Assembly: GCF_020102855.1 (NCBI RefSeq)
Contig: NZ_JADHZD010000015.1
Coordinates: forward strand, 20,201 to 84,200
Direction of reading: 5' to 3'
From: Nocardioides lacusdianchii
GTDB taxonomy: Bacteria; Actinomycetota; Actinomycetes; Propionibacteriales; Nocardioidaceae
Length of the DNA stretch: 64,000 nucleotides
Shown here: in pieces, positions 32,748 through 42,639 of the stretch
How the letters are laid out: each line of letters starts with the position of its first letter
Numbering within the stretch: the stretch's first letter is position 1
Translations under genes and position numbers: made by a program
Notes under the pieces: generated by a model
Database searches by the model: none
Told to the model about the DNA's origin: nothing
Seen by the model: the letters and a program-made list of their open reading frames with translations, nothing else

Positions 32748-33563
32748 TCAGCGGCCGAACAGGCCGCGGCGCGGCCGCTCGGTGCGCTGGCCCGCGCCGC
32801 GGTAGCGCGCACCGACGGGGAGGGCGGGACGAGCGGGCACAGAGGCCGGCGGGGCCGGCTCGGCCGGGGCGCCGGACGGCTCCGCGGACGGGTCGAACTC
32901 GCTCGTGACGGAGGCCAGGTCGTGGCCGGCCAGGATCGCCCGGATCTCGTCGATGATGGCCACCAGCTCCTCGTCCTCGGCCGTCGAGGCCCGCGCCACC
33001 AGGGCGTGCCGGCCGAGGGAGGCCCCGATGACGGCGCCCTGCTCGAACCGCAGGCGCATGAAGCCGGTGGCGTGCTGGTCCTCCAGGGAGCGCAGGATGG
33101 CGAGCATCCGGTTGCCGACCTCGGCGAGGTGGTGCAGGTCCTGGCGCTCACCCACCGCGCCGATCACCCGCGCACCCGCGGTGACGACCGAGCCCCACAC
33201 GACGCCGTCGACACCGGCGAGCCGCTGGAGGCAGTGGGTGACGGCCGCGGTCGTGTCGACGGCACCGACCACCGTGTACGTCGGCGTGGTGCGGGGGTCG
33301 AGGGGCGTGAGCGCCGCCCGGTAGGTGCCCTCGCCGGCCGGGGTCCAGGTGACACCGACCGTCAGCCGGTGCGTGCCGAAGGCCTCCATCACCCGCAGGT
33401 CGCCGACCCCGACCAGCTCTCCCATCCGCCGGGCCAGCCGACCCGTGTAGGGAAGAGCCGCGGCGAGGGTGCCGCCGGTGCGGTCGTCACCCAGCACCGT
33501 GCCGTCCGGGCGCACGAGGAACTCGGCAGGGTCGCTGGCCTCGATGCCGTGTTCTGCGCTCAT
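32748..33563 (-). CDS. Roadblock/LC7-like protein
   Basis: A 271-residue protein from ATG 33563; the longer upstream frame is a shadow of the ammonium transporter. Two similar modules can be seen, at about residues 15-100 and 105-200. The second (CLQRLAGVDGVVWGSVVTAG, then IIDEIRAIL) has the spacing of a roadblock/LC7 domain, a small fold that in actinobacteria works with GTPases and signalling proteins. A Pro/Ala-rich tail ends in RRGLFGR. It converges with the PIG-L gene. The family call is tentative. Confidence 0.45.
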   Translation of the reverse strand: MSAEHGIEASDPAEFLVRPDGTVLGDDRTGGTLAAALPYTGRLARRMGELVGVGDLRVMEAFGTHRLTVGVTWTPAGEGTYRAALTPLDPRTTPTYTVVGAVDTTAAVTHCLQRLAGVDGVVWGSVVTAGARVIGAVGERQDLHHLAEVGNRMLAILRSLEDQHATGFMRLRFEQGAVIGASLGRHALVARASTAEDEELVAIIDEIRAILAGHDLASVTSEFDPSAEPSGAPAEPAPPASVPARPALPVGARYRGAGQRTERPRRGLFGR

Positions 33564-33743
33564 GCCCGTCAGCCTGACGCAGCCTCCGCGTCCTGCCCTG
33601 CCGCGTAACCCACAGTTCACACCCGGGGCGAAAGCGTTACGCCCCGGCAACCGCAGCGCGCAGGTTCCCGGAACCCGGACCCGCCACGGTGGCACCTCCA
33701 GCTCGGGCACACGATCACGCACCCACTCACAAGGAGGTCCTTG

Positions 33744-35011
33744 GTGGTCAACACCGGCGACACCGCATGGGTCCTCGCCAGCGCCAGCCTGGTGCTGCTG
33801 ATGACCCCCGGGCTGGCGCTCTTCTACGGCGGCATGGTCCGCGCGAAGAGTGCCCTGAACATGATGATGATGTCCTTCGGCGCGCTGGGCCTGATCAGCG
33901 TGCTGTGGGTGCTCTACGGCTACTCCCTCGCCTTCGGCGACGACGTCGGGGGTGGGCTGCTCGGCAGCCCGACGCAGTACCTCGGCCTCGGCAGCCTGCT
34001 CGAGGACACGACCACCGAGGCGGGCGGCCTGCCGGCGATGGCCTTCGTCGGCTTCCAGGCGGTCTTCGCGATCATCACCGTCGCGCTGGTCTCGGGAGCG
34101 GTGGCCGAGCGGATGAAGTTCGGCGGCTGGCTGGTCTTCGCAGGCGTATGGGCCACGGTCGTCTACTTCCCGGTGGCGCACTGGGTTTTCGACTTCAGCG
34201 CCGGCGACCAGTCGGCGGCTGGATCGCCAACACGCTCGGTGCCATCGACTTCGCCGGCGGCACCGCTGTCCACATCAACGCCGGCGCGGCCGCACTCGCG
34301 CTGGCGTTGGTGCTGGGCACCCGCCGCGGGTTCGGCGCCGAGGCGATGCGCCCGCACAACCTGCCGCTCGTGATGCTCGGCGCGGGCCTGCTGTGGTTCG
34401 GCTGGTTCGGCTTCAACGCCTGGTCCGCCCTGGCGGCCAACCACACGGCCGCGGTCGCGTGGGTGAACACGCTGGTCGCGCCGGCGGCGGCCAGCCTCGC
34501 GTGGATCCTGGTGGAGCGCGTGCGTGACGGCTACGCCACCTCGCTCGGCGCTGCGTCCGGGCTGGTCGCCGGGCTCGTCGCGATCACGCCGGCGTGCTCC
34601 TCGGTGTCACCCGTGGGTGCCATCCTCGTGGGCATCGGTGGGGGCGTGCTGTGTGCCCTCGCGATCGGGATCAAGTACCGCCTCGGCTACGACGACTCGC
34701 TCGACGTCGTCGCCGTCCACCTCGTCGGTGGGCTCTGGGGCACCGTCGCCATCGGCTTCCTCGCCACCGCCGCGGCACCGGCCGGCATCGACGGGCTGCT
34801 CTACGGCGGCGGCACCGACCAGCTCTGGCGCCAGGTCGTGGGGGCGCTCGCGGTGCTGGCCTACTCCTTCGTCGTCACGTACGTCATCGCGCAGGGGCTC
34901 GACCGCATCATGGGGCTGCGCGTGGCGGACGACCTCGAGGAGGCGGGCCTGGACGCGACCGTCCACGCCGAGCAGGGCTACGAGCTCGGGGGCATGTCGG
35001 TCAGCCCCTGA
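33744..35011 (+). pseudogene. amt: Ammonium transporter, frameshifted
   Basis: An Amt/MEP/Rh channel that moves ammonium across the membrane, broken into two frames. The first part (33744 to about 34215) has SLVLLMTPGLALFYGGMVR and TVALVSGAVAERMKF. The second continues in the -1 frame with GGWIANTLGAIDFAGGTAVHIN, LWFGWFGFNAWSA and HLVGGLWGTVAIG to the C terminus. A single missing base between 34206 and 34216 (after AGDQ) explains it; with one base restored a normal 420-residue protein results. GTG 33744 has AAGGAGGT at 33731-33738. It is either a real inactivation or a sequence error. Confidence 0.85.
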
Positions 35012-35017
35012 GCTCGG

Positions 35018-35075
35018 CCTCCACAACGGCGTGGAGGGAGCGAGGGGCCCGGGGCGTGGTGCTCCTGGGCCCCTC
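35018..35075. terminator. Double hairpin between convergent genes
   Basis: Two hairpins lie between the ammonium transporter (+) and the hydro-lyase operon (-): CCTCCAC (35018-35024) with GTGGAGG (35031-35037), and GAGGGGCCC (35042-35050) with GGGCCCCTC (35067-35075). They can act on both strands to end the two converging transcripts. Confidence 0.65.
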
Positions 35076-35099
35076 CCACGTCCGCGCCCGAGTCCGCGC

Positions 35100-35900
35100 T
35101 CACGGGACGATGTGCTCACTCTCGCGGATGTCGGTGATGGCCATGTGCCCCGGTGCGTGGCCGATGGCGAGCGCGGGTCGGGACTGCATGACCGCCGCCT
35201 GCGGGGTCACGCCGCACGCCCAGAAGACCGGCACCTCGCCCGGGCGCACCTCGACCGGGTCGCCGAAGTCGGGGTCGTCCAGATCCTTGATGCCGAGGTC
35301 CGACGGCGACCCGACGTGGACCGGGGCGCCGTGGACGGCCGGGTAGCGGGAGGTGACGCGCACGGCAGTGGACACCTGCGAGGCGGGCATCGGCCGCATC
35401 GACACCACCAGCGGACCGGACAGCGATCCGGCCGGACGGCACGCGCGGTCGGTGCGGTACATCGGCACGTTGCTGCCCTGCACGATGTGGCGGACCGGCA
35501 CGCCGGCCTCGACGAGCGCGTCCTCGAAGGTGAAGCTGCAGCCGATGAGGAAGGCCACCATGTCGTCGCGCCACCGCTCGACCACGTCGTCCACCTCGGC
35601 CACCAGCTCGCCGTGCTCGTAGACCCGGTAGGCGGGCAGGTCGGTGCGCAGGTCCCCGGAGAACCGCGGGCTGCTCACCGCACCGGGCTCGGTGACGTCG
35701 AGGACCGGGCACGGACCGGGGTTGCGCTGGGCGAACAGCAGGAAGTCGTAGGCCAGGTCGCGCGGGACCGCGAGGAGGTTGGCCTGGGTCCACCCGGCGC
35801 ACCAGCCGGACGTGGGCACCCGGAGGCCGGCACGGAACCTCGCACGGGCCTGGTCGGGCGAGAGGTGGTCGGGAAGGTCCGGACGGTGTGACTCAGTCAT
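35100..35900 (-). CDS. Putative hydro-lyase (D-glutamate cyclase family)
   Basis: A 266-residue protein of the DUF1445/YcsI family, which NCBI names putative hydro-lyase and which is related to the mammalian D-glutamate cyclase. Signatures are [24 protein letters not shown] cut as [12 protein letters not shown] and [32 protein letters not shown], and [14 protein letters not shown] near the C terminus. ATG 35900 overlaps pxpC by 8 bases, making it the last gene of the 5-oxoproline operon. A cyclase producing 5-oxoproline from glutamate, next to the oxoprolinase that removes it, is a coherent context; the true substrate is untested. Confidence 0.85.
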   Translation of the reverse strand: MTESHRPDLPDHLSPDQARARFRAGLRVPTSGWCAGWTQANLLAVPRDLAYDFLLFAQRNPGPCPVLDVTEPGAVSSPRFSGDLRTDLPAYRVYEHGELVAEVDDVVERWRDDMVAFLIGCSFTFEDALVEAGVPVRHIVQGSNVPMYRTDRACRPAGSLSGPLVVSMRPMPASQVSTAVRVTSRYPAVHGAPVHVGSPSDLGIKDLDDPDFGDPVEVRPGEVPVFWACGVTPQAAVMQSRPALAIGHAPGHMAITDIRESEHIVP

Positions 35901-36789
35901 CGTGGGCTCCTGGGGTGAGGGGTGCGGACGGGACGCGTACGAAGGTGATGCGCTGGCCCGGACGCACCTGGGCGGCGAGCGGGAGGTCGGGACCGACGAC
36001 CACGGCGATGACCGGGTAGCCCCCCGTGACCGGGTGGTCGGCGAGGAACAGCGTCGGCTGGCCGGACGGCGGCACCTGGAGGGCGCCGCACACCATGCCC
36101 TCGGGTGGCAGCTCGTCGTCGCGCCGACGGGCGAGGGCGGGCCCGGAGAGCCGCATGCCGACGCGGTTGCTGTCCGCGGTGACGTCGTACGCCTCCCCCA
36201 CCAGCGCCTGGCGCGCCGAGGACGTGAACCAGTCGGCACGCGGACCGTCGACGACGCGGAGGGTGACGTCGCCGGCGACGGGGTGCGCCACGGGAGCCAG
36301 GTCGACGCCCGGCAGGCGGCCGGTGGGGCTGCGCACGAGCAGCGTGTCCCCCGGCGCGAGCGGCGTGGGACCCAGCGCCGCGAGGGTGTCGGTCGAGCGG
36401 GAGCCGAGCTGCTCGGGACCGCCGATCCCACCGCGGACGGCGAGATAGCTGCGCAGGCCGGTGGCAGGCACGCCCAGTCGCACCCGGGCACCGTCGGGCA
36501 CCCGCACGACGCCGAAGCCCCAGTGCGCCCGGCCGTCGACGGTCATCGGGCACGGAGCACCGGTGAGCGCCACCGTCAGGTCACCGTGGGCGAGGACCTC
36601 CAGCCCGCCGAAGGTGACCTCCACGGCAGCGGCGCCCTCGTGGTTGCCGAGGAGCCGGTTGGCCAGGCGCAGCGCGGGTGCGTCCGCCGCCCCGGAGTGC
36701 CCCACGCCCAGGCCTCCGAGGCCCGTCCGGCCCAGGTCCTGCACGGTGGCCAGCGGGCCGGGGGCCACGACCTCGAGCCAGGCAGTCAT
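35893..36789 (-). CDS. pxpC: 5-oxoprolinase subunit PxpC (KipA-like)
   Basis: A 298-residue carboxyltransferase-domain protein (biotin-dependent carboxyltransferase fold, without biotin). Conserved blocks are [47 protein letters not shown] and [14 protein letters not shown]. With PxpA and PxpB it forms the ATP-dependent 5-oxoprolinase that opens 5-oxo-L-proline to L-glutamate. The ATG overlaps the pxpB stop by 4 bases. Confidence 0.92.
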   Translation of the reverse strand: MTAWLEVVAPGPLATVQDLGRTGLGGLGVGHSGAADAPALRLANRLLGNHEGAAAVEVTFGGLEVLAHGDLTVALTGAPCPMTVDGRAHWGFGVVRVPDGARVRLGVPATGLRSYLAVRGGIGGPEQLGSRSTDTLAALGPTPLAPGDTLLVRSPTGRLPGVDLAPVAHPVAGDVTLRVVDGPRADWFTSSARQALVGEAYDVTADSNRVGMRLSGPALARRRDDELPPEGMVCGALQVPPSGQPTLFLADHPVTGGYPVIAVVVGPDLPLAAQVRPGQRITFVRVPSAPLTPGAHDD

Positions 36790-37394
36790 CGCACCTCCAC
36801 GAACCGGACGCGCGACCCCGGCACGAGCAGCGCGGGCGGGTCACGCTCCAGGTCCCAGGGCTCGAGGGTCGAGCGACCGATGAGCTGCCACCCGCCGGGC
36901 GACTCGCGCGGGTAGACCCCGGTGAACTCGCCGGCCAGCGCGACCGACCTCGCCGGGACCCGCGTGCGGGGGACGGTGCGACGCGGGACGGTCAGCCGGT
37001 CGTCGCCGACCATGTAGCCGAACCCCGGCGCGAACCCGCAGAACGCGACCGTCCACTCCTGGGAGGTGTGTGCCTCGACCACGCCGCGCTCACCCAGGCC
37101 GGTCAGTCGTCCGACCTCGGCCAGGTCCTCCCCGTCGTAGGTGACCGGCACCTCGACCAGCCCGGCATCGGGACGGTGCCCCCGGCGTGGCCGTACGGCT
37201 CGCACGGCGCGGGCGACACCGTGAGGGTCGGCCCGGGTGGGGTCGATCCGCAGCATCAGCGTGCGGGCGGCCGGGACGAGGTCCACGACACCCTCGGGCG
37301 GGTCCTCGACCAGCTCGGCGTAGAGGGCCAGCACGTCCGCGAGGTCCTCGACCTCGACGAGCAGGCCGGAGTCACCGCACGGCAGGAACCTCAT
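36786..37394 (-). CDS. pxpB: 5-oxoprolinase subunit PxpB (KipI-like)
   Basis: A 202-residue protein with the family hallmarks [30 protein letters not shown] and [15 protein letters not shown]. It is the partner of PxpC in the 5-oxoprolinase complex; the Bacillus homologue KipI is also known as a kinase inhibitor, but the pxpABC context points to oxoprolinase. ATG 37394 overlaps the pxpA stop by 4 bases; a longer upstream frame is pxpA shadow. Confidence 0.92.
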   Translation of the reverse strand: MRFLPCGDSGLLVEVEDLADVLALYAELVEDPPEGVVDLVPAARTLMLRIDPTRADPHGVARAVRAVRPRRGHRPDAGLVEVPVTYDGEDLAEVGRLTGLGERGVVEAHTSQEWTVAFCGFAPGFGYMVGDDRLTVPRRTVPRTRVPARSVALAGEFTGVYPRESPGGWQLIGRSTLEPWDLERDPPALLVPGSRVRFVEVR

Positions 37395-38182
37395 CCCGGC
37401 CCACCGTCGAGGAACGACGCCACCCGCACCCCTGACTCCTCGAGGCGACGGCGGACCGCGGTCGCCATGGCCACCGCTCCCGGGCTGTCGCCGTGCACGC
37501 ACACGGAGCCGGCCCGCACCGTGACGAGCGAGCCGTCGGCGGCCACCACCTCGTGGCGCGTGGCCATGCGGACGGTGCGCTCGGCGACCTCGGCGGGGTC
37601 GTGGAGCACGGAGTCGGGCTCCCGGCGCGGGACCAGCGTCCCCTCGGGCGTGTAGGCACGGTCAGCGAAGGCCTCGGCCACGGGCACGAGCCCGGCCGCC
37701 TCGGCCACGGCGAGCCACACCGACCCCGGCAGCCCGAGCACGGGCAGCGTCGGGTCGTAGCGGCGTACGGCGTCGGCGACGGCCTCGGCCTGCGCCTCGT
37801 GGTGGACGATCGCGTTGTAGAGCGCGCCGTGGGGCTTCACGTAGCGCACCCGGGTGCCGGCCACGCGGGCGAAGGCCTCCAGCGCGCCGAGCTGGTAGAG
37901 CACGTCGTTGGTGAGGTCGTGGGGATCCATGTCGATGAAGCGCCGCCCGAACCCTGCGAGGTCGCGGTAGCCCACCTGGGCGCCGATCACCACCCCGCGC
38001 TCCGCGGCGCGCTCGCAGGTGCGTCGCAGCACCGTCGGGTCACCGGCGTGGAAGCCGCACGCGACGTTGGCGCTGGTGATGACGTCCAGGAGCGCGTCGT
38101 CGTCGCCGAGGGTCCAGCTGCCGAAGGACTCCCCGAGGTCGGCGTTGAGGTCGATGCTCGCGGTGGTGGTGGCGGCGGTCAC
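37391..38182 (-). CDS. pxpA: 5-oxoprolinase subunit PxpA (LamB/YcsF family)
   Basis: A 263-residue TIM-barrel-like subunit carrying the LamB/YcsF signatures [41 protein letters not shown] and VKPHGALYN. It supplies the ring-opening half of ATP-dependent 5-oxoprolinase. The start is GTG 38182, in a GTGA overlap with the transporter gene. Five genes from 39420 down to 35100 are joined by overlaps of 4 to 8 bases and form one operon. Confidence 0.93.
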   Translation of the reverse strand: MTAATTTASIDLNADLGESFGSWTLGDDDALLDVITSANVACGFHAGDPTVLRRTCERAAERGVVIGAQVGYRDLAGFGRRFIDMDPHDLTNDVLYQLGALEAFARVAGTRVRYVKPHGALYNAIVHHEAQAEAVADAVRRYDPTLPVLGLPGSVWLAVAEAAGLVPVAEAFADRAYTPEGTLVPRREPDSVLHDPAEVAERTVRMATRHEVVAADGSLVTVRAGSVCVHGDSPGAVAMATAVRRRLEESGVRVASFLDGGPG

Positions 38183-39420
38183 AGCAGGTCCGCGATCCCG
38201 CCGAGGGAGTTCCAGCCGAGGTAGACCGTCAGCACCCACGAGAGCGCTCCGACGACCAGCAGCGCCTTCGGGTAGCGGTAGCCGCGGAGGAGGTCCGTGC
38301 GGCGGGCGGCGACCCACAGGATGATGCCGAAGCCCACCGGGAGGATGAGGCCGTTGAGGGCACCGGCGAGGACCAGCAGCGTGACCGGCGCCTTGCCGAG
38401 CGCGAGGTAGACCGCCGTCGAGAAGACGATGAAGCCGACCGTCACCCAGCTGCGGCGCTCCTCGAGGCGCCGCGAGAAGCCTGAGAGGAAGGACACCGAG
38501 GTGTAGGAGGCACCGATGACCGAGGTGATGCTGGCGGCCCACAGGATGATGCCGAAGACGCGGACGCCGACCTCGCCCAGTGCGGCCTCGAAGGCCGACG
38601 CGGGCGGGTTCTCCGCGGCCAGGGTCACCCCTCCGGCGACCACGCCCAGCACGGCGAGGAACAGCAGGGCGCGCATCACCCCCGTCACGAGGATGCCGGT
38701 CACCGAGCCACGGGTGATCTCCCGGACGCGCTCGGGGCCGGTGATGCCGGAGTCGACCAACCGGTGCGCGCCGGCGTACGTGATGTAGCCGCCGACCGTG
38801 CCGCCGATGAGGGTGGTGATGATCAGGAAGTCGATGTCGTCGGGCAGCACGCTCTGGCGCAGCGCCTCCCCGACCGGGGGGCCCGACACGATCGCGGCGT
38901 AGAGGACCATCGCGATCATCAGGAGGCCGAGCACCACGACGATGCGGTCCATCGCGATCCCGGCCCGCTTGCTCAGGAAGATCGCGATGGCGATGCACGC
39001 CGAGATCGCGCCGCCGATCTTGACGTCGAGGCCCACCATCGCGTTGGCGCCCAGCGCCGTGCCGCCGATGTTGCCGATGTTGAACACCAGCCCGCCCATG
39101 ACCACCAGCGCGGCCAGGAAGTAGCCGGCGCCGGGCAGCACCGAGTTGGCCAGCTCCTGGGCGCGCATCCCGGAGACGCCGACGACGCGCCACACGTTCA
39201 GCTGGACGGCGATGTCGACCAGGATGGACACCAGGATCGCGAAGGCGAAGGCCGCACCGAGCTCGGCGGTGAAGACCGTGGTCTGGGTGATGAAGCCGGG
39301 GCCGATGGCGCTGGTCGCCATCAGGAACATCGCACCGAGCATCGTGCCGCGGACGGCGGTCCCGGACGCGGTGCCCTGTCCGACCGCCTTGCCCTCGCGT
39401 GATCGTGTCTCGTCGGTCAT
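38179..39420 (-). CDS. NRAMP-related transporter lacking DPGN motif
   Basis: A 413-residue membrane protein with about 11 hydrophobic segments and overall NRAMP-family similarity. The first helix reads [11 protein letters not shown] at residues 37-47, where classical NRAMP metal transporters have the DPGN metal site; here Asp and Asn are Gly and Phe. The sixth helix lacks the MPH motif ([11 protein letters not shown] instead). It is the first gene of the pxp operon, so a role in uptake of 5-oxoproline or a related organic solute is more likely than metal uptake. ATG 39420 is chosen over an upstream ATG at 39456. Confidence 0.8.
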   Translation of the reverse strand: MTDETRSREGKAVGQGTASGTAVRGTMLGAMFLMATSAIGPGFITQTTVFTAELGAAFAFAILVSILVDIAVQLNVWRVVGVSGMRAQELANSVLPGAGYFLAALVVMGGLVFNIGNIGGTALGANAMVGLDVKIGGAISACIAIAIFLSKRAGIAMDRIVVVLGLLMIAMVLYAAIVSGPPVGEALRQSVLPDDIDFLIITTLIGGTVGGYITYAGAHRLVDSGITGPERVREITRGSVTGILVTGVMRALLFLAVLGVVAGGVTLAAENPPASAFEAALGEVGVRVFGIILWAASITSVIGASYTSVSFLSGFSRRLEERRSWVTVGFIVFSTAVYLALGKAPVTLLVLAGALNGLILPVGFGIILWVAARRTDLLRGYRYPKALLVVGALSWVLTVYLGWNSLGGIADLL

Positions 39421-39492
39421 GTCTCGTCCGTCCGTGTCGGTCCCGGGCCTCGGCATCGGCGTCAGGAGTGTTCCCCGTCACACCAGAGTGAG

Positions 39493-39517
39493 GTATTGTT
39501 GAACAATCCGTCAATAC
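39493..39517. promoter_or_regulatory. Operator in divergent pxp/gntR promoter region
   Basis: ATTGTT-G-AACAAT (39495-39507) is a perfect 13-bp palindrome of the kind bound by FadR-type GntR repressors. An outer repeat GTATTG (39493-39498) / CAATAC (39512-39517) surrounds it. On the minus strand TTGACG (complement of 39509-39514) could be the -35 of the transporter-pxp operon, placing the palindrome in the promoter spacer. It is 34 bases from the regulator start, so autoregulation is likely too. Confidence 0.72.
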
Positions 39518-39540
39518 CCCCGGTCGGATAGCCTGCGGAC

Positions 39541-40272
39541 GTGACCACCACCGACTGGCTCGAGGAGCTGCGCAGCGAGCGCTCCGACCTCGGCCGCGCG
39601 AGCACGGCAGGCCGGGTGGCCGACGTGCTGCGCACCCGCATCACCGAGGGCCACCTGCGTCCGGGCACGCGGTTGTCGGAGGAGGACATCGGAGCGGCGC
39701 TCGGCGTCTCCCGCAACACCCTGCGCGAGGCGTTCCGGCTCCTCGGCCACGAGCGCCTCCTGGTGCACGAGTTCAACCGCGGGGTGTTCGTCCGCAGGCT
39801 GACGGTCGACGACGTGCGCGACCTCTACCAGGTCCGACGCATCCTGGAGTGCGGGGCCGTACGACGCCTGGCCGAGCGTCGGGCGTCCGACTCCCCACCA
39901 GCCGGGCGGACGGCCGAGCTGCTGGCGCCGGTGCGGGCGGCCGTCGAGGAGGGCGAGTCCGCTGCCGCCCAGGACGCCTGGGTGTCGGTCGGCACGGCCA
40001 ACATGCACTTCCACCAGGCGGTGGCGGACCTGGCGCAGAGCCCCCGCGTCACCGAGGTGATGGACCACCTCCTGGCCGAGCTGCGGCTGGTCTTCCACGT
40101 GATGGACGCACCGCAGGCCTTCCACGCGACCTACCTGCCGGAGAACCGGGCGATCCTTGAGCTCCTCGTCGCCGGCGACCTTGCCGGGGCGGAGGCGGCC
40201 ATCGCGACCTACCTCGACGCCGCAGAGGCGCAGCTCGTGGAGGCGTACGCCGCTGCTGCCGCGCGCGGCTGA
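39541..40272 (+). CDS. GntR/FadR-family transcription regulator
   Basis: A 243-residue regulator from GTG 39541. Residues 25-90 are the winged HTH ([29 protein letters not shown] in part; [20 protein letters not shown]). Residues 95-235 are an FCD ligand domain with the usual metal-type His ([31 protein letters not shown]). It is divergent from the pxp operon and very probably controls it in response to 5-oxoproline, glutamate or a related acid. The ligand is inferred only from context. Confidence 0.9.
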   Translation: MTTTDWLEELRSERSDLGRASTAGRVADVLRTRITEGHLRPGTRLSEEDIGAALGVSRNTLREAFRLLGHERLLVHEFNRGVFVRRLTVDDVRDLYQVRRILECGAVRRLAERRASDSPPAGRTAELLAPVRAAVEEGESAAAQDAWVSVGTANMHFHQAVADLAQSPRVTEVMDHLLAELRLVFHVMDAPQAFHATYLPENRAILELLVAGDLAGAEAAIATYLDAAEAQLVEAYAAAAARG

Positions 40273-40274
40273 CG

Positions 40275-41456
40275 TCAGCGGACCTCGGCCACGGAGTCGA
40301 GGACGAGCACCTCGCCGCCGCGGCGCGGGGACGTACGGGCGTAGCCGCCGCTGAGGCACCCGCGCGAGGACCCGACGTTGAACAGGCCCGTGTGGTCGCC
40401 CGCACCGAGGGCGAAGGCGCCCGCCATCGGGTACATCACCTGCTCGCGACCCACCGTGTGGCCCAGGCCCACGGCGTGCATCAGCTCGTGCATCATGATC
40501 TGGCCCCAGCCCGCCCGCTCGCTGGTCGGGAACCCGGCCGGCAGCTGCTCCTCGCGGTCGAGGGTGACGCGCCCGCTGGTGATGAGCCGCCGCACCCCGC
40601 CGTTCTTCGCCGGGTCGACGAAGTAGTAGGACGGACCGCCGATGCCGACCACGCCTCCTCCGAGGGACGGGGTCGCGGACGCGTCCGACCACTCGACGTG
40701 CAGCTTGCCACCGCTGGTCCCGACGTAGGAGAACTGCAGTCCGCTGCGTGCGGACACCGCGGTGACGGCGCGGGTCATGTCCGCCAGGCCGCCGGCGTAC
40801 TCCCCGGCCGGGGCGTAGGACCAGGCGATGGGCGCGCACGAGTTCCAGGCGATGGGGTCCGCGCCGCCGATGTAGGCCCAGTGCGCGGGATCGCCCAGCC
40901 CGGTCGTCGGGGTGGGCACGGGCGGGGGCGTGCCGGTCGGGTTGTTCGTCGGAGACGCGGTGGGCGTGGGCTCGACGGGGTTCGGCTCCACCGCGACCAC
41001 CGTGACCCGCACGGTCGCCGAGAGCGCACGCCCGCGACGAGGCGCGATCACGACTCGAAGCGCGTGCCGCCCCGGCGCGTCGACGCGGGTGGACGTGCGG
41101 AAGGCACCACGGGCGCTGGTGCGGGAGCGGTCGACGCCGACCCACTGCCGGGCGGTCCGACGCTGCAGACTCACCACGGCGCGACGGTGCCTCGCGCGAC
41201 CGCGTACGACGATCCGCTCCCCCGCGACGACCCGGGCGTCGGCCCTGACGGTCAGTCCGGGCTTCCTCACCGTGGTCGCGACCAGCACCTGCGCGGCCGC
41301 CATCGTGTCGTGGACCGACGCCGTCCCCGTGGCCGGAGTCGTCTCTCGACCCTGCGCGGGCCCTGCGGCACCGGTCGGGGCCAGCAGACCGGCGACGACG
41401 AGCGGGACGGCGGCCAGGCACAGCAGCGTGCGGGGCGCCAGGAGCGATCGGATCAC
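40275..41456 (-). CDS. Secreted metzincin-like zinc metalloprotease
   Basis: A 393-residue exported protein from GTG 41456. Residues 5-30 are a signal peptide (LLAPRTLLCLAAVPLVVAGLL). A basic Ig-like domain follows (residues 60-160), then a Pro/Thr linker (PTPTASPTNNPTGTPPPVP) and the protease. The zinc site is HELMHAVGLGH, the extended HExxHxxGxxH of metzincins, with a Met-turn candidate in REQVMYPMAG. It resembles matrixin-type proteases found in Nocardioides. It converges with the GntR gene, two bases apart. Confidence 0.85.
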   Translation of the reverse strand: MIRSLLAPRTLLCLAAVPLVVAGLLAPTGAAGPAQGRETTPATGTASVHDTMAAAQVLVATTVRKPGLTVRADARVVAGERIVVRGRARHRRAVVSLQRRTARQWVGVDRSRTSARGAFRTSTRVDAPGRHALRVVIAPRRGRALSATVRVTVVAVEPNPVEPTPTASPTNNPTGTPPPVPTPTTGLGDPAHWAYIGGADPIAWNSCAPIAWSYAPAGEYAGGLADMTRAVTAVSARSGLQFSYVGTSGGKLHVEWSDASATPSLGGGVVGIGGPSYYFVDPAKNGGVRRLITSGRVTLDREEQLPAGFPTSERAGWGQIMMHELMHAVGLGHTVGREQVMYPMAGAFALGAGDHTGLFNVGSSRGCLSGGYARTSPRRGGEVLVLDSVAEVR

Positions 41457-41651
41457 GGTTCGGGGGTCCTGGGTTCGTTCGGGGGCGGACGGCGTCGGCG
41501 GACGCGCGGCGGCTGCACACTCTGCCCCACCCGCGGGGGCTCCACACCGGGAACGGGAGGATCGGTGGGCTGCCGCTCGATAGGCTCGCGCAGCCGGGGC
41601 TCCGCATGGCCAGCAGGCTGCCATGGATGCCGAGACGCCGAGGAGCAGGAC

Positions 41652-42596
41652 GTGAGCAGGGACAAGCACCGCAAGGCGCGACAGAAGGCCGAGCGCGAGG
41701 CATGGGAGCGCGAGCAGACGCGACTCGCAGAGCGTCGCCGACGGCGAATGCTGCTCCTCGGCGCCTCTGCCGCGGCGATCGTCCTGTCCGTGGTCATCGG
41801 CCTCGTGGTCGCCTTCGCCGGCAGCGAGTCGGACCCCACCGTCGATCGGCGCCCGGACGAGGACGTCGAACTGATCCCCGAGGAGGCGGCCCGCGAAGCG
41901 CAGGCGACCGCGGCCGCAGCCGCAATGGAGGCAGGTGAGCCGATCGCCGATGACTACACCGTCGCCCCCGGCAAGCCGGTGGACAGCGGCCGCAGACCAC
42001 CGGTCGACGACCGACCTGTCGCCTGCGGGGCCGAGGCGCCGACCAATGTCCGCGCCTCCCGCCCCTACTACCCCGGAGGCCCTGCCCGCGTGCTCGAGGA
42101 AGGAGTGGACTACGTCGCGGAGATCCAGACCTCCTGCGGACCCATCACCATCGACCTGTTCGAGGATGACGCGCCAGAGTCGGTCAACTCGTTCGTCTTC
42201 CTCGCCCGGGAGGGCTTCTACGACGGCCTGGAGTTCTTCCGCGACTTCGGGGGTGTCACGGCGATCCAGGGCGGCAGCGGGGACAACACTGTCGGGTGGG
42301 ACATCGGATACCGACTCCCGGGCGAGCCGCTGCGCGCCGAACGCGAGGGTTATCCGGTCGGAACCGTGACCACCGCCGGAGAAGGGCCGTACACCGCAGG
42401 GAGCGAGTTCTACATCGCCTACGGCTCGAGCTTCGACTCCGGCTACGCGACCGACCGCATCCACACCGCTTTCGGGCGAGTGCTGGACGGGATGGACGTC
42501 ATCGACACCGTCACCGCCCTCGATCGCATCGGCATGGGGGGCGAGGCCTATGCTGCACGCCTCTTCATGAACAAGGTCACGATCCGGGAACGTTGA
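41652..42596 (+). CDS. Membrane-anchored cyclophilin-type peptidyl-prolyl isomerase
   Basis: A 314-residue protein from GTG 41652 (AGGAGCAGGA upstream). A basic cytoplasmic start (RDKHRKARQKAEREAW) precedes one membrane helix at about residues 35-56. After an acidic linker, residues 140-312 form the cyclophilin domain (GPITIDLFEDDAPESVNSFVFLA; EFFRDFGGVTAIQGG; TDRIHTAFGRVLDGMDVID). The usual FHR catalytic triplet reads FFR, keeping the Arg. It probably folds proteins outside the membrane. Activity may be reduced; this cannot be judged from sequence. Confidence 0.87.
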   Translation: MSRDKHRKARQKAEREAWEREQTRLAERRRRRMLLLGASAAAIVLSVVIGLVVAFAGSESDPTVDRRPDEDVELIPEEAAREAQATAAAAAMEAGEPIADDYTVAPGKPVDSGRRPPVDDRPVACGAEAPTNVRASRPYYPGGPARVLEEGVDYVAEIQTSCGPITIDLFEDDAPESVNSFVFLAREGFYDGLEFFRDFGGVTAIQGGSGDNTVGWDIGYRLPGEPLRAEREGYPVGTVTTAGEGPYTAGSEFYIAYGSSFDSGYATDRIHTAFGRVLDGMDVIDTVTALDRIGMGGEAYAARLFMNKVTIRER

Positions 42597-42639
42597 GCCT
42601 GTCGTGCGTGACGACCGTGTGCCGTGGGACAATCGCTGC

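Noticed and set aside
33600..33740. Possible GlnR-type site upstream of the ammonium transporter
   Set aside because: GTAAC- and GAAAG-like half-sites occur but the spacing does not match the usual GTnAC-n6-GAAAC layout.
33564..34181. N-terminal extension of the roadblock-like gene to 34181
   Set aside because: It runs antisense through the ammonium transporter and its translation is low-complexity; ATG 33563 fits the protein.
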